The notes beneath the pieces were generated by a model. It was not told where the DNA came from. It ran no database searches and saw nothing but the letters and a program-made list of their open reading frames with translations. This document shows, in pieces, positions 1-6,357 of a stretch of 64,000 bases of DNA. Position numbers and translations under genes: made by a program. The first letter of the stretch is position 1, and the number at the start of each line of letters is the position of its first letter. This DNA comes from Caulobacter sp. Root343 (GTDB taxonomy: Bacteria; Pseudomonadota; Alphaproteobacteria; Caulobacterales; Caulobacteraceae): contig NZ_LMDF01000007.1 of NCBI RefSeq assembly GCF_001425745.1, positions 1,084,439 through 1,148,438 of the forward strand, given 5' to 3'.

Positions 1-165
1 CCGGACCGTCCGAGTATCCCCCTCGGACCTGCACCGCTCGATCGCCCCCCGCCGCCGCAATCGGTCGCTGGCCATGCGCCCTTTCCTCGCGACGAGGTGA
101 GAAGAGCATACGGCGGTTTTTTGGACCGAGGACGAGAAGGGCTGAACGCTCGTGCCTTCCATCAT
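1..165. other. unassigned sequence at window edge
   Basis: The first ~165 bases hold no gene I can support. Short open stretches run in from the left edge in two frames and end near 110 and 175, so the 3' end of an upstream gene is possible, but nothing in the residues is recognisable. The first dispersed palindromic repeat follows. Confidence 0.3.
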
Positions 166-221
166 CCCTCTCTCTGAGAGAGAGGGAGGGGCCCATGCGC
201 AGCATGGGAGGGTGAGTGGTT
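166..221 (+). repeat. dispersed palindromic intergenic repeat, copy A
   Basis: The copy starts with a palindromic CCCTCTCTCTGAGAGAGAGGG core, continues with AGGGGCCC, a short variable hairpin (ATGCGCAGCAT) and ends GGGAGGGTGAGTGGTT. The same architecture recurs at 268-348, 349-429, 18354-18414 and 18527-18585 in either orientation. The middle hairpin changes sequence but keeps its pairing, which suggests the folded structure matters. Confidence 0.85.
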
Positions 222-267
222 ACACCGCCCACCGATAAATCCTGAAAATTCAGCGAGATGCGCGAAA

Positions 268-429
268 TCCCCCACCGGCTTCGCCTAACCTCTCACCCTC
301 CCACGCCTGCGGCGCGGGCCCCTCCCTCTCTCAAAGAGAGAGGGGTTCTCCCCCACCGGCTTCGCCTAACCTCTCACCCTCCCACGCCTGCGGCGCGGGC
401 CCCTCCCTCTCTCAAAGAGAGAGGGGTTC
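268..429 (-). repeat. perfect 81-bp tandem duplication of the palindromic repeat, copies B and C
   Basis: Two identical 81-bp units lie head to tail (268-348 and 349-429). Each contains the dispersed element in minus orientation (AACCTCTCACCCTCCC, a hairpin of GCCTGCGGCGCGGGC type, then CCTCCCTCTCTC and AAGAGAGAGGGG) plus a flank reading ACCGGCTTCGCCT. The absence of any difference between units suggests a recent duplication or ongoing homogenisation. An apparent reading frame across it is an artefact of the 27-codon period. Confidence 0.9.
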
Positions 430-450
430 TATGCCCGCGCTCCGACGAGC

Positions 451-1728
451 TTACGGCCGCCAACGCCCTTCCAGCAGCGCCCGCTCGGCCGCCTCCAGCG
501 GCAGGTCGCGGCCGGCGCGGACGGCCTCCAGCGTCTGGGCGACGGGAAGGTCCGGCTTGACGCCGACGCCCTCGAGACGGCGACCATCGGGCGTGAGGTA
601 GTCGGCCACGGCGACGTCGACGAAACCGCCGCCCGGCAACGGATAGCTTCGAGCGGCCAGCACCGCGCCGGCGGTCTCGGCGCCGACCAGGCGGCCACGA
701 TGGTGGTATCGCAGGGCGTAGGCCGTGATCTCGGCGGCGCTGGCGCTTGTCGGACCGATCAGCACCACCAGCGGTCCGTCGTATCGCATCGAGGACTGGC
801 GTGTGACGGAGGAGCGAGTCGAATGGCGCGCGACCGACCGGCCCAGGTTCGTTCCAGGTTCCAGGAAATAGCTGGAGATCTCGACCTGCGCCGTCACCAG
901 GCCCCCGCTATTGCTCCGCAGATCCAGGATCATGCCGCGCGGGGGCGGATCGGCGAGGTTGCGCGCCAGCCAGGCGACCGACGCCTTGTCGAACGCGTCG
1001 AACCGCAGCACGCGAACGCCGCTGGGAAGGTCGGCTCGGGCTTGCGGGGCGGGCCTTTCGCCCCGTTCCAGGTCGAACTCGACCTGGCGGGACGAGCCGC
1101 CCCGGCTCAAGATCACGGTGGCGTGCGGGCAGCCGTCGCGCGAATTGGTCGTGGCGAGTTTCTGGAGGCCGTCGCCTGGCGCGATCCCGAGCCGCTCGGC
1201 CGAGCTTCCACGCCGCACGGCGTCCACGAGCATGAACGACCCGCCCCGACGACGCACCTCGGTGAAGTGGAAGCCGAAATCGCTTCTATTGGGCGCATCC
1301 AGGCAGCTTTCGTTTTTCGGTCGCGGCGCCGTCGCGACCTGGCCGCCATTGGACGTGATCACCGGGGTCGGCGGCGGTAGCACCGACACATGCGACGTTC
1401 CCGCCTGCCGCAGCATGTTGTCCAGCACGTTGATGTACAGCGCGATCTCGAAGGGCTGCGCCTTGACCAGCGGCCGATAGGCGTCGCGGATCTTGCGCCA
1501 ACGGGCATGGTCGAACTTCGGGTCGTAATACTTCTCGTCGACCGTCTTCCAGGCGACGTCGAAGATCCGCTCATAGCGGGCGATCCGCGCCGCTTCGGGG
1601 TGGCGCCGCGCCCAGTCGGCTTGGTAGGCCTTCCAGCCGTACAGGCCGGCGGCCAGGCCCGCTATGCCGGCGACGACAACCGCCGCCCATGTACGCCTGC
1701 GCACTTCAAACCACCCCCGGTTGCGCAT
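451..1728 (-). CDS. S41 family (tail-specific-protease-like) peptidase, membrane-anchored
   Basis: The 425-residue protein starts MRNRGWFEVRRR and carries one N-terminal membrane segment (about residues 14-33), so the bulk is probably periplasmic. A helical cap region is followed by a PDZ-like segment (about 135-200) and the S41 protease fold. The nucleophile motif GPTSASAAEI is present. The Ctp-type catalytic lysine (GERTFGKG in CtpA) is not: the matching stretch reads GAETAGAV. This places it with the lysine-less S41B/tricorn-like group rather than with CtpA. A longer start 51 bases upstream is open, but its extra residues are Cys/Arg/Pro-rich and unconvincing. Substrate unknown. Confidence 0.8.
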   Translation of the reverse strand: MRNRGWFEVRRRTWAAVVVAGIAGLAAGLYGWKAYQADWARRHPEAARIARYERIFDVAWKTVDEKYYDPKFDHARWRKIRDAYRPLVKAQPFEIALYINVLDNMLRQAGTSHVSVLPPPTPVITSNGGQVATAPRPKNESCLDAPNRSDFGFHFTEVRRRGGSFMLVDAVRRGSSAERLGIAPGDGLQKLATTNSRDGCPHATVILSRGGSSRQVEFDLERGERPAPQARADLPSGVRVLRFDAFDKASVAWLARNLADPPPRGMILDLRSNSGGLVTAQVEISSYFLEPGTNLGRSVARHSTRSSVTRQSSMRYDGPLVVLIGPTSASAAEITAYALRYHHRGRLVGAETAGAVLAARSYPLPGGGFVDVAVADYLTPDGRRLEGVGVKPDLPVAQTLEAVRAGRDLPLEAAERALLEGRWRP

Positions 1729-1835
1729 CCGGCATAGCGAGCGTGCGGGACGAGCGCAAGGCGCGAGCATCCCAGCCATTGCCCGCGTCCCCTCGCCTCG
1801 CTAAGGAAGACGCCCGTCCGGCGATCGCCGGGCAA

Positions 1836-1910
1836 GCCGGCTTAGCACAGCGGTAGTGCAGCGGTTTTGTAAACCGAAGGTCGCGGGTTCGATTCCTGCA
1901 GCCGGCACCA
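1836..1910 (+). tRNA. tRNA-Thr (anticodon TGT), CCA encoded
   Basis: The acceptor stem GCCGGCT pairs fully with AGCCGGC, the anticodon loop reads TTTGTAA, the T arm contains GGTTCGATTCC, and CCA is encoded at 1908-1910. The anticodon TGT decodes ACA and, by wobble, other threonine codons. The first anticodon-stem pair is a G-A mismatch. The gene stands alone between the S41 protease (opposite strand) and the YaiI-family gene, 28 bases before the latter's start. Confidence 0.95.
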
Positions 1911-1938
1911 TTTTTCCAAACGCTCGTCCAGGTCCCCG

Positions 1939-2400
1939 ATGGCCGCCACCCTCTTCATCGACGCCGACGCCTGTCCCGTGAAGGACGAGTGTTACAAGGT
2001 CGCCGCCCGCCATGGCTTCAAGACCTTCGTGGTGTCCAACAGCTGGATCCGCGTGCCGCTGACGCCGGTGATCGAGCAGGTGGTGGTCGACGCCGGTCCC
2101 GACATCGCCGACGACTGGATCGCCGAGCGCTGCGGTCCCGGCGACGTGGTGGTGACCAACGACATCCCCCTGGCCGACCGAGTGCTGAAGGCCGGCGGCG
2201 CGGCGGTGGCCCCGAACGGCCGGGTGTTCTCGGCCGACATGATCGGCTCGGCCCTGGCCTCACGGTCGATCGGCGAGCACCTGCGCTCGATGGGCGAGGT
2301 CACCAAGGGCCCCGCCGCCTTCGCCAACGCCGACCGCTCGCGATTCCTGCAGGCGCTGGACCAGCTGGTGGTCAAGGCCAGGCGCGCGGTTCCGCGATGA
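1939..2400 (+). CDS. YaiI/YqxD family protein (DUF188, UPF0178)
   Basis: This 153-residue protein has the full length and diagnostic features of the DUF188 family: an N-terminal FIDADACPVKDE motif, a central WI-V-L segment, TNDIPLAD and a Gly/Asp-rich C-terminal half with GRVF and the R-L-MGE-TKGP stretch. The acidic residues resemble those of PIN/NYN-like nucleases, but no activity is established for the family. Its stop overlaps the start of arfB by four bases (ATGA), so the two are probably translationally coupled. It lies 28 bases after tRNA-Thr. Confidence 0.9.
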   Translation: MAATLFIDADACPVKDECYKVAARHGFKTFVVSNSWIRVPLTPVIEQVVVDAGPDIADDWIAERCGPGDVVVTNDIPLADRVLKAGGAAVAPNGRVFSADMIGSALASRSIGEHLRSMGEVTKGPAAFANADRSRFLQALDQLVVKARRAVPR

Positions 2401-2819
2401 TCGAGATCACCTCCTGGCTGCGGATCGACGAGGACGAGCTGGCCTGGAAGGCCACGCGCGCCTCGGGCCCCGGCGGCCAGCACGTCAACAAGACCTCGAC
2501 GGCGATCGAGCTGCGCTTCGACGTCCGGAACTCCCCCGCCCTGCCCGAGGACGTCAAGGCGCGGCTGGAGACCCTGGCCGGCAGTCGCCTGACCCAGGAC
2601 GGGGTGCTGATCCTGTTCGCCCAAGGCTCCCGCTCGCAGGAGATGAACCGCCAGGAGGCCTTGGAGCGCCTGGTCGAGCTGATCCGCCGCGCCACCGAAA
2701 AGCCCAAGCCCCGCAAGGCGACCAAGCCCACCTATTCCAGCAAGCTGAAGCGACTGGAAGGCAAGACCAAGCGCGCGACCGTGAAGTCGATGCGTGGGAA
2801 GCCTCGCGGCGACGACTAG
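2397..2819 (+). CDS. arfB: alternative ribosome-rescue factor ArfB (peptidyl-tRNA hydrolase)
   Basis: The 140-residue protein carries the class-1 release-factor GGQ loop in the context SGPGGQHVNK near residues 25-34. A long Lys/Arg-rich C-terminal tail (about 100-140: KPKPRKATKP, KLKRLEGKTKR) follows, which in this family enters the empty mRNA channel of stalled ribosomes. ArfB releases the nascent chain from ribosomes stalled without a stop codon. The window also encodes SmpB (18679-19137), the tmRNA partner, so both rescue routes are present. Caulobacter is known to tolerate loss of either pathway but not both. The start overlaps the upstream stop as ATGA. Confidence 0.92.
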   Translation: MIEITSWLRIDEDELAWKATRASGPGGQHVNKTSTAIELRFDVRNSPALPEDVKARLETLAGSRLTQDGVLILFAQGSRSQEMNRQEALERLVELIRRATEKPKPRKATKPTYSSKLKRLEGKTKRATVKSMRGKPRGDD

Positions 2820-2831
2820 CGGCCTTGAGCC

Positions 2832-3392
2832 CTAGGCCGTTTCCGGCGGGGCCGGCGTCGAGAACGCGATGATGTCCTGCTTCCAGTCCGGCTCGACGAT
2901 CAGGCCGGTCAGCATCTTCTGCAGCGAGCGGGTCATGGCCGCCTGCTCTTCCGTGGTCAGGTTGGAGCAGATGTCGCGGTTCAGCGGCCGGATCTCGGCG
3001 CGGATCTTCTCCAGCAGCGTGCGGCCGGTGTCGGTGAGGCAGACGACGACGATGCGGCGGTCGCTGGCCGAGGCCTCGCGCGCCACCAGGCCGTCGGCGA
3101 TCAGGCTGTCGACCGAACGCGTCAGCGTCGTGCGGTCGGTGGCCGCCAGCTTGGCCAGCCGCGTCATCGACAGGTCGCCGAACCGGCGCAGCGAGATCAT
3201 CGCCACCCACTTGGCGAAGGTCAGGCCGTGCCGGGCCAGCAGGTCCGCCGCCATGGCGCGGCGATGCTGCTCGGTCTGGTACAGCAGATAACTGAGATAG
3301 CTTGGTAACGGCAGCGCGTGGTCGTCGACCACGTCGGCGCGCCTGCCCTCTTCGCGCCTGTCCCCCTCACGCATAATTTGTTCCGCCCCCAC
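2832..3392 (-). CDS. MarR family winged-helix transcriptional regulator
   Basis: This 186-residue protein has the MarR arrangement: dimerisation helix (YLSYLLYQTEQHRRAMA), a helix-turn-helix and wing around residues 60-110 (LAKLAATDRTTLTRSVDSLIADGLVAR) and the DRR wing tip followed by LTDTGR. No ligand can be read from the sequence. It ends 12 bases after arfB on the opposite strand. An internal Met at residue 7 is an alternative start. No divergent target gene is adjacent, since the upstream side holds the terminator of the next operon. Confidence 0.85.
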   Translation of the reverse strand: MGAEQIMREGDRREEGRRADVVDDHALPLPSYLSYLLYQTEQHRRAMAADLLARHGLTFAKWVAMISLRRFGDLSMTRLAKLAATDRTTLTRSVDSLIADGLVAREASASDRRIVVVCLTDTGRTLLEKIRAEIRPLNRDICSNLTTEEQAAMTRSLQKMLTGLIVEPDWKQDIIAFSTPAPPETA

Positions 3393-3460
3393 AAAACGGC
3401 GATCTGTGTGTCACAAGGTTAACGACCACGCAATCTGCGGTGTCCGTTCTGGAAACGAAA

Positions 3461-3484
3461 AACCCCGCGAAAGGCTTCGCGGGG
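3461..3484 (-). terminator. rho-independent terminator for the GcrA-like operon
   Basis: Read on the minus strand, an 8-bp perfect GC stem (TCGCGGGG against CCCCGCGA, 6-nt loop) is followed directly by TTTTTCG. It lies 46 bases beyond the stop of the 71-residue gene at 3531-3746. Confidence 0.85.
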
Positions 3485-3530
3485 TCATCTCTTTCAATTT
3501 ATGCGGGAATTTGACCCGTATGGAGCGACC

Positions 3531-3746
3531 TCAAGCGTCCGCGGAGGCGCGGTTGCGGGTGCGGGCGCGGGTCAACCAGTCGTCCGGATAGGTCTCGCGC
3601 ACGGTGATCGACTTGAACTGGGTGACCGGGATGCGGGCGTGGTCGCCGGGGTTGAGGTCGCGCGACACCGAGTGGCCGGCGAACTCCTCGATGATGGTGA
3701 TCACTTGGCTGCTGCCGGCGGCGTTCTCGATCAGGACCATGTTCAT
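3531..3746 (-). CDS. small hypothetical protein downstream of the GcrA-family gene
   Basis: The predicted product has 71 residues beginning MNMVLIENAAGSS and ending in a basic tail (DDWLTRARTRNRASADA). I do not recognise a family. The N-terminal half looks like a small beta-rich fold (VITIIEEFAGHSV, HARIPVTQFKSITVRETYP). It lies 59 bases downstream of the GcrA-family gene on the same strand and ends just before a strong terminator, which supports a real two-gene transcript. ATG codons at residues 1 and 3 are both possible starts. Confidence 0.6.
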   Translation of the reverse strand: MNMVLIENAAGSSQVITIIEEFAGHSVSRDLNPGDHARIPVTQFKSITVRETYPDDWLTRARTRNRASADA

Positions 3747-3805
3747 GGGTTTCGGCTCGGTGATCTCGAGGATGAGGGGATGTCGGTGGAAGGCGCGGAC
3801 GGCGT

Positions 3806-4309
3806 TCAGGCCAGGCTAGGCTGGACGCGTTCCTTCAGGCCCTTGAGCGCCCAGGCCTCGACGGCCTTGCTGGAGCCGAGGCGGCGGAAGGCGCCCTGGC
3901 TGTGCTGCTCGCAATACGATCCGCGAGCGCTGGTCTTGGGACGACCGCAGAAGCCGAAGTCGTCGTTCTCGGGATGGCCGATCGGCCAGCGGCACGAGTG
4001 GGCGCCCAGGCCCAGGATGCCCGAGGTCGGCAGCAGGTCCTCCTCGGTGCGCTCGAAGCGCGGGGCGACGTGCGGAGCGGCGGTAGTTTCGCGGGTCGGC
4101 CGCTGACGGGCCTGGATCCGCGTCGGAGCGCGGCCGGTGGTGATGCGCTGACGGACCGGAGTCTCGCGGACGGTGATGCCCAGACGGTGCACCTTGCCGA
4201 TCACCGCGCTACGGCTGACGCCGCCCAGGTGGCGCGCCACCTGGCTGGCGCTGAGGCCCTCGAGCCACAGCTTCTTCAGCGTCGCGGTGCGTTCTTCGCT
4301 CCAGTCCAT
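3806..4309 (-). CDS. GcrA-family cell-cycle regulator
   Basis: The 167-residue protein has the GcrA arrangement. The N-terminal helix-turn-helix (residues 2-45, DWSEERTATLKKLWLEGLSA through SAVIGKVHRLG) is followed by a basic linker and a C-terminal Cys/His-containing domain (CRWPIGHPENDDFGFCGR and YCEQH). GcrA binds sigma-70 and methylated GANTC promoters to time cell-cycle transcription. From memory, C. crescentus GcrA begins MSWTDER and has a different linker, so this may be a paralogue rather than gcrA itself; the symbol is withheld. The upstream region contains a GANTC site and a CtrA-like half-site. Confidence 0.82.
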   Translation of the reverse strand: MDWSEERTATLKKLWLEGLSASQVARHLGGVSRSAVIGKVHRLGITVRETPVRQRITTGRAPTRIQARQRPTRETTAAPHVAPRFERTEEDLLPTSGILGLGAHSCRWPIGHPENDDFGFCGRPKTSARGSYCEQHSQGAFRRLGSSKAVEAWALKGLKERVQPSLA

Positions 4310-4588
4310 GATCTTGTTTCCCAGCCCAAACCGGAGCCAGCCCGCTCCGTGAGAAATGGGTAAGATTTATGGTTAACGACCGTCAAACGTTTATGTGCAG
4401 ACCCACGGTTTGCGATTTCACTTTTCACGAGAAGAATCACGTAGATACCGACGATTGTCGCAGGGCCCCGCTTGCGCCCCTCTTAAGGAACATTGTTCCG
4501 TGACAAGCTGGGGGCCCTGATTTTATAAGGGTTTGGAATGCGTCGCGCGGTCGCAGACCATGCGGCGAAACGTCTGTCGGGGACCACC
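4310..4588. promoter_or_regulatory. divergent promoter region with CtrA-like half-site and GANTC
   Basis: This 279-base gap separates the divergent GcrA-family and cytochrome c genes. A TTAACCAT sequence (minus strand, 4369-4376) matches the reported CtrA half-site. A GAATC at 4434-4438 is a CcrM GANTC methylation site. Both are short motifs, so chance occurrence cannot be excluded. Their pairing in front of a GcrA-family gene is suggestive. Confidence 0.4.
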
Positions 4589-5089
4589 ATGCGCACGTTG
4601 AACCTGGCCGCCGTGGCCGCTCTCTGCCTCGTCGTTTCGGCCTGTTCGAAGGATGGCGGCGGCTCCGGCGAGGCTCCGCCCCCGGCCGACGCCCCCGCCG
4701 CCGCGGTCTCGACCGACACCGACAAGGCCGCCGCCCTGGCCGCCCTGCCCGCACCCTACAACACCGGCGACCTTTCGAACGGCCAGAGCAAGTTCGCGCT
4801 CTGCCGCTCGTGCCACACCATCACGGAAGGCGGCCCTGACCTGACCGGCCCCAACCTGCACGGCGTGTTCGGGCGCAAGGCCGGGTCGAAGCCCGGCTAC
4901 GCCTATTCCGAGGCCGTGAAGGCCGCCGGCTTCACCTGGGACGCCGAGCACCTGGACAAGTGGCTGGCCAGCCCGCGCGAGTTCCTGCCCGGCACCAAAA
5001 TGACCTTCGCCGGCCTGCACGACCCGAAGGACCGCGTCGACCTGATCGCCTATCTGAAGGTGGAGACGGGCTACAAGCCGGCCCCGTAG
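4589..5089 (+). CDS. class I cytochrome c, predicted lipoprotein
   Basis: The 166-residue protein begins with a lipoprotein signal (lipobox LVVSAC, Cys19), a low-complexity Pro/Ala linker (to about residue 55) and one cytochrome c domain. Heme is attached through CRSCH (Cys72, Cys75, His76), and the distal ligand is probably Met138 in PGTKM. The domain resembles the small cytochrome c2/c552 electron carriers, here tethered to a membrane. The chosen start gives a normal signal peptide; an in-frame ATG 51 bases upstream would put an atypical charged extension before it. It is followed at 7 bases by the NTF2-like gene cluster. Confidence 0.88.
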   Translation: MRTLNLAAVAALCLVVSACSKDGGGSGEAPPPADAPAAAVSTDTDKAAALAALPAPYNTGDLSNGQSKFALCRSCHTITEGGPDLTGPNLHGVFGRKAGSKPGYAYSEAVKAAGFTWDAEHLDKWLASPREFLPGTKMTFAGLHDPKDRVDLIAYLKVETGYKPAP

Positions 5090-5095
5090 GTCGCC

Positions 5096-5479
5096 GTGCG
5101 CCCGGCCCCGCCCCAGATCGAGGCGCTGATCCAACGCCTCTACGACGCCAACCAGCGGCGCGACTTCGAAGCGTTCCGCGCCCTGGTCACGCCCCAGCTG
5201 GAATGGCCGGACCTGACCCGCGGCGGGCTGCTGACCAGCCCCGAGGCCGTGCGCGACTACTGGGCCTATAACGACGCCTCGATCCGGGTGGAGACGACGC
5301 CGGTCGAGGTCCACGTGGACGACGACGATCGCATCGTCGTCGACGCCAACCAGGTGGTCTGGAACCGCTCCGGCCAGCTGTGGTCGGACATGTGCGTGCG
5401 GCATTGTTACACGCTTCGCAACGGCCTGTTCTGGCGCATGGATGTGGTTTCCACGGGAGACCCGGATCTAGGCCCATGA
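5096..5479 (+). CDS. NTF2-like / SnoaL-like domain protein 1
   Basis: The predicted product has 127 residues and starts at GTG. The pattern is that of the NTF2-like alpha+beta barrel: an N-terminal helix (IEALIQRLYDANQRRDFEAF), a W-D strand (QLEWPDLTRGG), a GxxAVRDYW-like helix and alternating beta strands ending in FWRMDVVSTGDPD. Members act as small enzymes (isomerases, cyclases) or ligand-binding proteins, and no catalytic residues can be assigned. It starts 7 bases after the cytochrome c stop and overlaps the next NTF2-like gene by ATGA. It is the first of three tandem paralogue-like genes. Confidence 0.75.
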   Translation: MRPAPPQIEALIQRLYDANQRRDFEAFRALVTPQLEWPDLTRGGLLTSPEAVRDYWAYNDASIRVETTPVEVHVDDDDRIVVDANQVVWNRSGQLWSDMCVRHCYTLRNGLFWRMDVVSTGDPDLGP

Positions 5480-5880
5480 CGCCCGACGAGGATCGGATCG
5501 CGCAGCCATACGAAGCCTTCGACACCGTCGAAGCCCTGCTTCGCCGGCTGCACCGCGCGCTCAACGCCCGCGACCTCGACGCCATCGTGGCCTGCTATGC
5601 CCCGGACGCGCGCTTCGCCGACAATCTGGACGGCGGTGTGGTCGAGGGCCTCGAGGCCGTCCGCGGCCACTTCATCCGCCTGTTCGAAGCCGTCCGGCTC
5701 GAGATTTCGCTGCTGGACCACGCGCTCGAGCCCGACGGCCGGGTGAAGGCGCGAATACACGTGGTGACCCGGGGCCTCGGCGGCGGACTATGGCAGGACG
5801 GCGAGATCACCGTCCGCTATCGCCTCGAGCACGGGCTGATCGCCGAGCAGGACGTCGATGACGGCGGTCGCGCGTCATGA
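5476..5880 (+). CDS. NTF2-like / SnoaL-like domain protein 2
   Basis: This 134-residue protein has the same fold pattern: helix VEALLRRLHRALNARDLDAIV, then ACYAPDARFADNLDGG, the EGLEAVRGHFIRLFEAV helix and a beta-rich C-terminal half. The start codon overlaps the previous stop (ATGA, 5476-5479), and its own stop overlaps the third gene in the same way (5877-5880). The product differs clearly in sequence from its neighbours, so an old duplication is more likely than a recent one. Function unknown. Confidence 0.75.
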   Translation: MTPDEDRIAQPYEAFDTVEALLRRLHRALNARDLDAIVACYAPDARFADNLDGGVVEGLEAVRGHFIRLFEAVRLEISLLDHALEPDGRVKARIHVVTRGLGGGLWQDGEITVRYRLEHGLIAEQDVDDGGRAS

Positions 5881-6233
5881 CCGCGCCACAGGCCCTGCTG
5901 GACGAGGCCTATGACGCCTTCAACGCGCGGGACCTGGCGCGCATGCGCCCGCTGATCCATGCCGAGGCGGCGTGGCCCAACACCCTGGAAGACGGCCCGC
6001 CGCTGGCCGGCCGGGAAGCCGTCATCGGCCATTTCGCCCGCATCTTCGCGACCATCCTGCCCAACATTCAGCTGATCCGGGTCGTCGCGGAAACCGCCGA
6101 CACCTTGACCGTCGAGGCCCAGTACTCGGTCGAGAGCTCGGACGGCCATGTCTGGAGCGACACCCGGGCGACGCTGACCTATCACTTCCGCGACGGGCTG
6201 CTCAGCGGCATGACGATCGTGGGCGGGCTTTAG
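5877..6233 (+). CDS. NTF2-like / SnoaL-like domain protein 3
   Basis: The third NTF2-like product has 118 residues: helix LLDEAYDAFNARDLARM, AEAAWPNTLEDGPPLAGREA, helix VIGHFARIFATI, then beta strands ending in YHFRDGLLSGMTIV. The W-P pair recalls the EWPD of the first member, so genes 1 and 3 look closer to each other than to gene 2. It is translationally coupled to gene 2. The three products may form a hetero-oligomer, since NTF2-like proteins commonly dimerise; this is inference. Confidence 0.75.
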   Translation: MTAPQALLDEAYDAFNARDLARMRPLIHAEAAWPNTLEDGPPLAGREAVIGHFARIFATILPNIQLIRVVAETADTLTVEAQYSVESSDGHVWSDTRATLTYHFRDGLLSGMTIVGGL

Positions 6234-6242
6234 AAGCTCAAT

Positions 6243-6346
6243 CCTGTCATCCCGGCCGCAGCGAAGCGAAGAGCCGGGACCGCCGCAAACTCAGAGCTTC
6301 CGGCGGTCCCGGATCGGCGCGCTGCGCGCTTGTCCGGGATGACAGG
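6243..6346. repeat. nested inverted repeat between convergent genes
   Basis: Two perfect inverted repeats are nested. The outer 13-bp arms CCTGTCATCCCGG (6243-6255) and its complement (6334-6346) enclose 12-bp arms CCGGGACCGCCG (6274-6285) and its complement (6301-6312). The whole can fold into a long cruciform or RNA stem. It lies between the ends of the NTF2-like gene and the AceE-like gene and could act as a bidirectional transcription barrier. It resembles dispersed REP-type elements common in alphaproteobacteria, but no second copy is visible here. Confidence 0.8.
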
Positions 6347-6357
6347 GTTTTGGCCGG

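Noticed and set aside
258..560. 100-residue plus-strand frame with a 27-residue internal repeat
   Set aside because: The repeat is the 81-bp tandem DNA duplication read in frame; it then runs antisense to the S41 protease gene.
1801..2013. Minus-strand frame containing PAAGIEPATFGLQ
   Set aside because: It runs antisense through tRNA-Thr; this peptide is a well-known spurious translation of tRNA genes.
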